This document shows positions 60,806 through 64,000 of a DNA stretch of 64,000 nt, piece by piece. The stretch is taken from the NCBI GenBank assembly GCA_950022655.1, contig OX465587.1, positions 30,879,716 to 30,943,715 of the forward strand, written 5' to 3'. The position numbers and the translations under genes are program-made. Position 1 is the first letter of the stretch. Every line of letters starts with the position of its first letter. This stretch comes from Alentia gelatinosa (Eukaryota; Annelida; Polychaeta; Phyllodocida; Polynoidae). Below the pieces are notes generated by a model. The model had not been told where the DNA came from and ran no database searches. It was given only the letters and a program-made list of their open reading frames with translations.

Positions 60806-62620
60806 TGTCTTACGAGACAGTTCAACTGACAATGACTCTCTGTTTTTAAAACTATAGGCCCACTCTTGGTAATGCGACCATCTCGCTAATACGACCGTTT
60901 TGACCCAGACTCTAAGTTGGCCATAACAGCGGGAGTCTACTATACATACATTATTTTTAAAACCAGTTTATTTAATCTGAACAAAATAAGGCAATCTGCC
61001 TGTTTTCAATTTAGTCCAGCATATTTTACACATCAAAACGATGGGCCAATTTTTAAAACTTTATTTCCAAAAATGCGAATGGTACAAAACAGATGTAATG
61101 TATCATGACATGGAACAAGGTGTCACCCAATCTAGAAAATGCTAATTCTTATAATGATTTTTAGTGTCACTCATGAGAAGTACATGACCTCTAAATTGTT
61201 TGCTGTATAGTATCTCTTTTATGCACATAAGTGTGTGTCATCCATGGTGGCTGCTTGTCATACTCTTCCCAGACACAGTTTTGGTTGTTTTGCTGGAGTT
61301 GTTGAGTAATGATCAATTATTATTGATGTCATTTTTATTATGTCACAAAACCAATTCCTGTAATATGTACTATGGTATTGTAATAGTGTTTTAGCCTATA
61401 GTTCTATATATAAGACTTTAAATGTAGTGCACTGTAACATCCTGGTGAAAACCCATAATCAGATAATTGATGGACTCTGAGCTGTTCTACAGAAACTCAT
61501 CCTGCAGTGACAGGAACTGTTCCGGGGAAAAGGCAGTGGACAACATCCGTGAACCCGTTTGATTCATGGTGAGACAGCATTGCCAGGAGCACATGTAGGG
61601 AAATTCCCATCATGTAGGTGATGTGATAAGCTGTTTCCAGAAACATTACAGTACTCTCTGAATATCAAACGTAGCCAGTTTATTAGGAAGGACAGTCTTG
61701 AGAGTATGAGAAGAGACCAACCCTGAGCAGCAGATCAAGAAGACCAGTGTGAAGTCAGCTGTTATTGTCTTAGAACCTTGGATAATAATTGGGAACACGC
61801 TACAAGCTCCAGCCATGTGACGGGACATCCTCTATGCTGGAACTACTGCAACCATATGACTGGTCTGTTAATACTGTGCTACAGTCAGTGATAGTGTTGT
61901 ATAGGATTGACAAAGGTCTAGTGTGTATGTTTGTTGGATATTCATAGTTACTGCATCATTGGATATTGTATAGTAAAACCCTGCTTCCGGGACACCCCGT
62001 ACATGTACATTGATGTGGATTACATCAACATCTCCCCGGTTTAAATTGTTAGTTGGACCTTCTTTTATGTTCTACATTAAAACATCTAAAAACTCATCTT
62101 CTAGTTATTTCTTTAACCAGGAACATTACACATAGCTAGGTTACAGTATCCTGTAAATAGAGTTAAGTTCAGTGAATGTTGTACTACTTGAGTAAGGTGA
62201 TCACCAATGGTTTTTTGTAGAAACCAAATATTATGCTGAATGCTAATCACTTTTGTTATGTAAGCGTTTATCATCGCTCAATACTCGTACAAAGCACCGT
62301 GCAAAGGCACTGGTGTGATGCTACTACCCAAATGTACTCTTCTTGATTAATTATAGAAAATATGAACATTCTCAAATCATGCATAATGTATGCTCACTAA
62401 AACCAGTCAATAGACTGAAGACCATGTAGTATATAAAACGATATAAATAATTTTCGTAGAATAATTATTAGAATTACAGAGTTCACTATTATAAATCCAT
62501 GATACTCAATACAGAACAGTATTAATTGTATAATTACCATAAATGACTCACGGACTACCTAAGTAACCAGAATCCAAGAATGAGTCACTAGGTACCTAAG
62601 GACACAAAATGATGATGATG
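60806..62620. other. intergenic, nothing recognised
   Basis: AT-rich with no long frame of recognisable family, and no tandem or foldback structure that I can see. It may hold noncoding upstream exons of the minus-strand gene, but nothing decides this. Confidence 0.35.
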
Positions 62621-62622
62621 AT

Positions 62623-62661
62623 AACCTTGATAAAGACCTACATTGTGTCGAAACGTCGGTT
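62623..62661 (+). ncRNA. degenerate hammerhead-ribozyme-like motif
   Basis: AACC (62623-62626) pairs with GGTT (62658-62661) as stem I. TTGATAA stands where CTGATGA is expected. GAC (62635-62637) pairs with GTC (62647-62649) as stem II. GAAAC (62650-62654) then GTC (62655-62657) gives a minimal stem III and a cleavage site. Same layout and same extra A before stem II as the motif at 3747-3786. Two core changes make self-cleavage unlikely. Such modules are typical of Penelope-like and related retroelement termini. Confidence 0.4.
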
Positions 62662-62759
62662 CAATAAAACACGCCTACTATAAGTATTTGGTTATCACCG
62701 GGTTATATTGTCTAACTCTACAGATATAAATAATTACCTACCACATATTACCTACCACA

Positions 62760-63040
62760 TATAAAACGTTAGAATTTTGGTCGGATCCACTTGAAGTTGC
62801 TCCCGCACATAGAGACAAAGTGAACCAGACCTATGCCTGGAGACTGAAGGGCCACGAGAGTGAGATTCTTGTTTAGTGAAAAACTCAAACCTGCTCTTCT
62901 TTTTGGTAGATCTTTACATAGGCATACTTTTTCTCATAGGATATATTTCGAACTATGCCGAAATCCAAGTTTAGTGTTGTAGTTTCCTGATGCACTGTTC
63001 TCGTGAGAAACCAATGAGATCCCAACTTTTGCTAGTGTCA
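62760..63040 (+). repeat. diverged solitary copy of the 1.24-kb array monomer (5' part)
   Basis: In the same order as the array units: CCCGCACATA, GACAAAGTGAACCAGAC, GGGCCACGAGAGTGAGAT, CTGCTCTTCTTTTTGGTAG, CATGCCGAAATC-like sequence, and CTCGTGAGAAACCAATGAGA. Many substitutions lie between them. It includes the 16-bp segment seen only in some array units. Similarity fades near 63045. Confidence 0.8.
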
Positions 63041-63439
63041 ATCCAAATAGTTCTGATTGCTGATGATCAGCTCAAACACCTGTTTCATACGAAATGATTA
63101 CCACGAGATAATGATGGTTTCCCATTCACTCACTAGGGGGCACGAAGGCAGTTAGGAAACTCGTTCTGCAGTTGAGCACCTGTTATGTTCTGTCAGAGGG
63201 CCTATGAGGGCGCCCTTGACACTACAATTCAGGGTGTCATTGTTAGAGCACCCGGCCCTCATGTGGACAAGCTAGGAACTAGACCTGAGTGATAATGGGT
63301 TTAAATATGACATTCAAAGCATGGCAGCCTAACTATAAACATCAGGGAGGAGATTAATCTACGATGGTGATTGTTCTAATTCAGTTGATTTGTTCACTAA
63401 TAGTGACAGGCAATTGTGATGATTACTTTCTTCCCATAG
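63041..63439. other. intergenic, weak tRNA-like phrase
   Basis: GTTAGAGCACCCGGCC near 63243 resembles a tRNA D-arm and may be the continuation of the monomer relic's tRNA-like part. Otherwise nothing recognised. Confidence 0.3.
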
Positions 63440-63600
63440 AAACCAATATTACTTGGCCATGATAGGAATGTCTAGTCCTGGGAGCTGTTTCAAAAGTCAA
63501 ATCAAAGCGTCAGCAAAACCGCTACCAATACCCGATAGCGAGCGGCACTTCCACCTCAACAGTGACGCTTCAAGTGCCATGGTTAGCTCTCGCTTTGGCG
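63440..63600 (+). CDS. candidate internal coding exon of an unidentified gene
   Basis: A strong acceptor (TTTCTTCCCATAG, ends 63439) and a consensus donor (GCG|GTGAGTA at 63601) bound 161 nt that are open in one + frame. The reading includes LAMIGMSSPGSCFKSQ, PLPIPDSERHFHLNSD and SSAMVSSRFG, rich in Ser and Pro, with no family I recognise. Composition is GC-richer than the flanks. It could be a chance exon-like segment, and no partner exon is seen. Confidence 0.3.
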
Positions 63601-64000
63601 GTGAGTACTCTCATTTAGGACCCTCCCGACTTTCGACACAGCTCCCTGAACTTTACATAATGATAGGTGACCTTGATATTGTGTATTGATAACGGTCATG
63701 GGTGATTGGCAACATGAGGAGATACCATTGAAATATCAAAATCATCTCTTTCCTTATAGGGAAAAGAAAGATATTACAATATGCGAATTCCAAAGGTCAC
63801 CAAAGATATTCGGGACAGAATCTTAAGAGTAGACTGAATTGTTAATTCTGGTTCTGGATATCTTAGGCCACTAGCTCACTCATAAATCGCCTAAATGTAA
63901 ACTGATGAAGTCTCTTTTCCTATGAGTACAGTCTAATCTAGATAGGGATGCTTTCCCTTATTTTCATATAAAAAGAAACTTGCTCTATATCAACATATTC
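63601..64000. other. right edge, nothing recognised
   Basis: AT-rich sequence following the candidate donor. No coding or repeat signal identified. Confidence 0.4.

Overview
The window is metazoan nuclear DNA, AT-rich, with GT-AG introns, two genes split into short exons, long introns and very heavy repeat content. The genes and the mobile-element mix (non-LTR retrotransposon relics, foldback and MITE-like elements, a TTA-target element, hammerhead-like modules) fit an invertebrate animal, probably marine. I cannot name the lineage from sequence alone.

Left part (1-11.3 kb, + strand): the 3' end of an ABCC-family (MRP4/ABCC4-like) ABC transporter gene. Seven exons at 410-504, 885-1076, 1989-2144, 4239-4328, 6742-6914, 8085-8190 and 10535-10771 join in phase. 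They encode the last transmembrane/linker segment and the complete second nucleotide-binding domain, ending at a stop at 10769-10771. The N-terminal half lies off the left edge. The introns carry foldback elements, a reverse-transcriptase relic and a hammerhead-ribozyme-like motif.

Centre (11.3-50.6 kb): no host gene seen. It holds an (AT)n run, an endonuclease relic of a non-LTR retrotransposon, an 81-bp minisatellite with an open frame and a CpG/CCAAT-rich patch. Two large tandem arrays follow. The first (about 14.93-20.21 kb) is a ~201-bp satellite that switches orientation once near 15.88 kb. The second (about 20.4-50.6 kb) has a ~1.24-kb monomer arranged mostly as a 2,828-bp higher-order dimer. 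One member of each dimer carries a ~335-bp insertion with a ~146-bp hairpin.

Right part (50.6-64 kb, - strand): an NTMT1/METTL11A-like protein alpha-N-terminal methyltransferase gene. It has two coding exons (57657-57800 and 51878-52390) separated by a 5.3-kb intron. That intron holds two copies of a foldback element with clustered GGACGCCTTGAGCC motifs, one of them interrupted, and a 983-bp TIR element with a TTA target duplication. Upstream of the gene are further palindromes, including a perfect 63-bp inverted repeat, a TIR element whose empty site is visible nearby, a second hammerhead-like motif, a diverged single copy of the 1.24-kb monomer 12 kb outside the array, and a possible exon of another gene at 63440-63600.

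The two genes show no functional link; they are convergent and separated by about 41 kb of mostly repetitive DNA. The most unusual content is the repeat architecture and the hammerhead-like modules.
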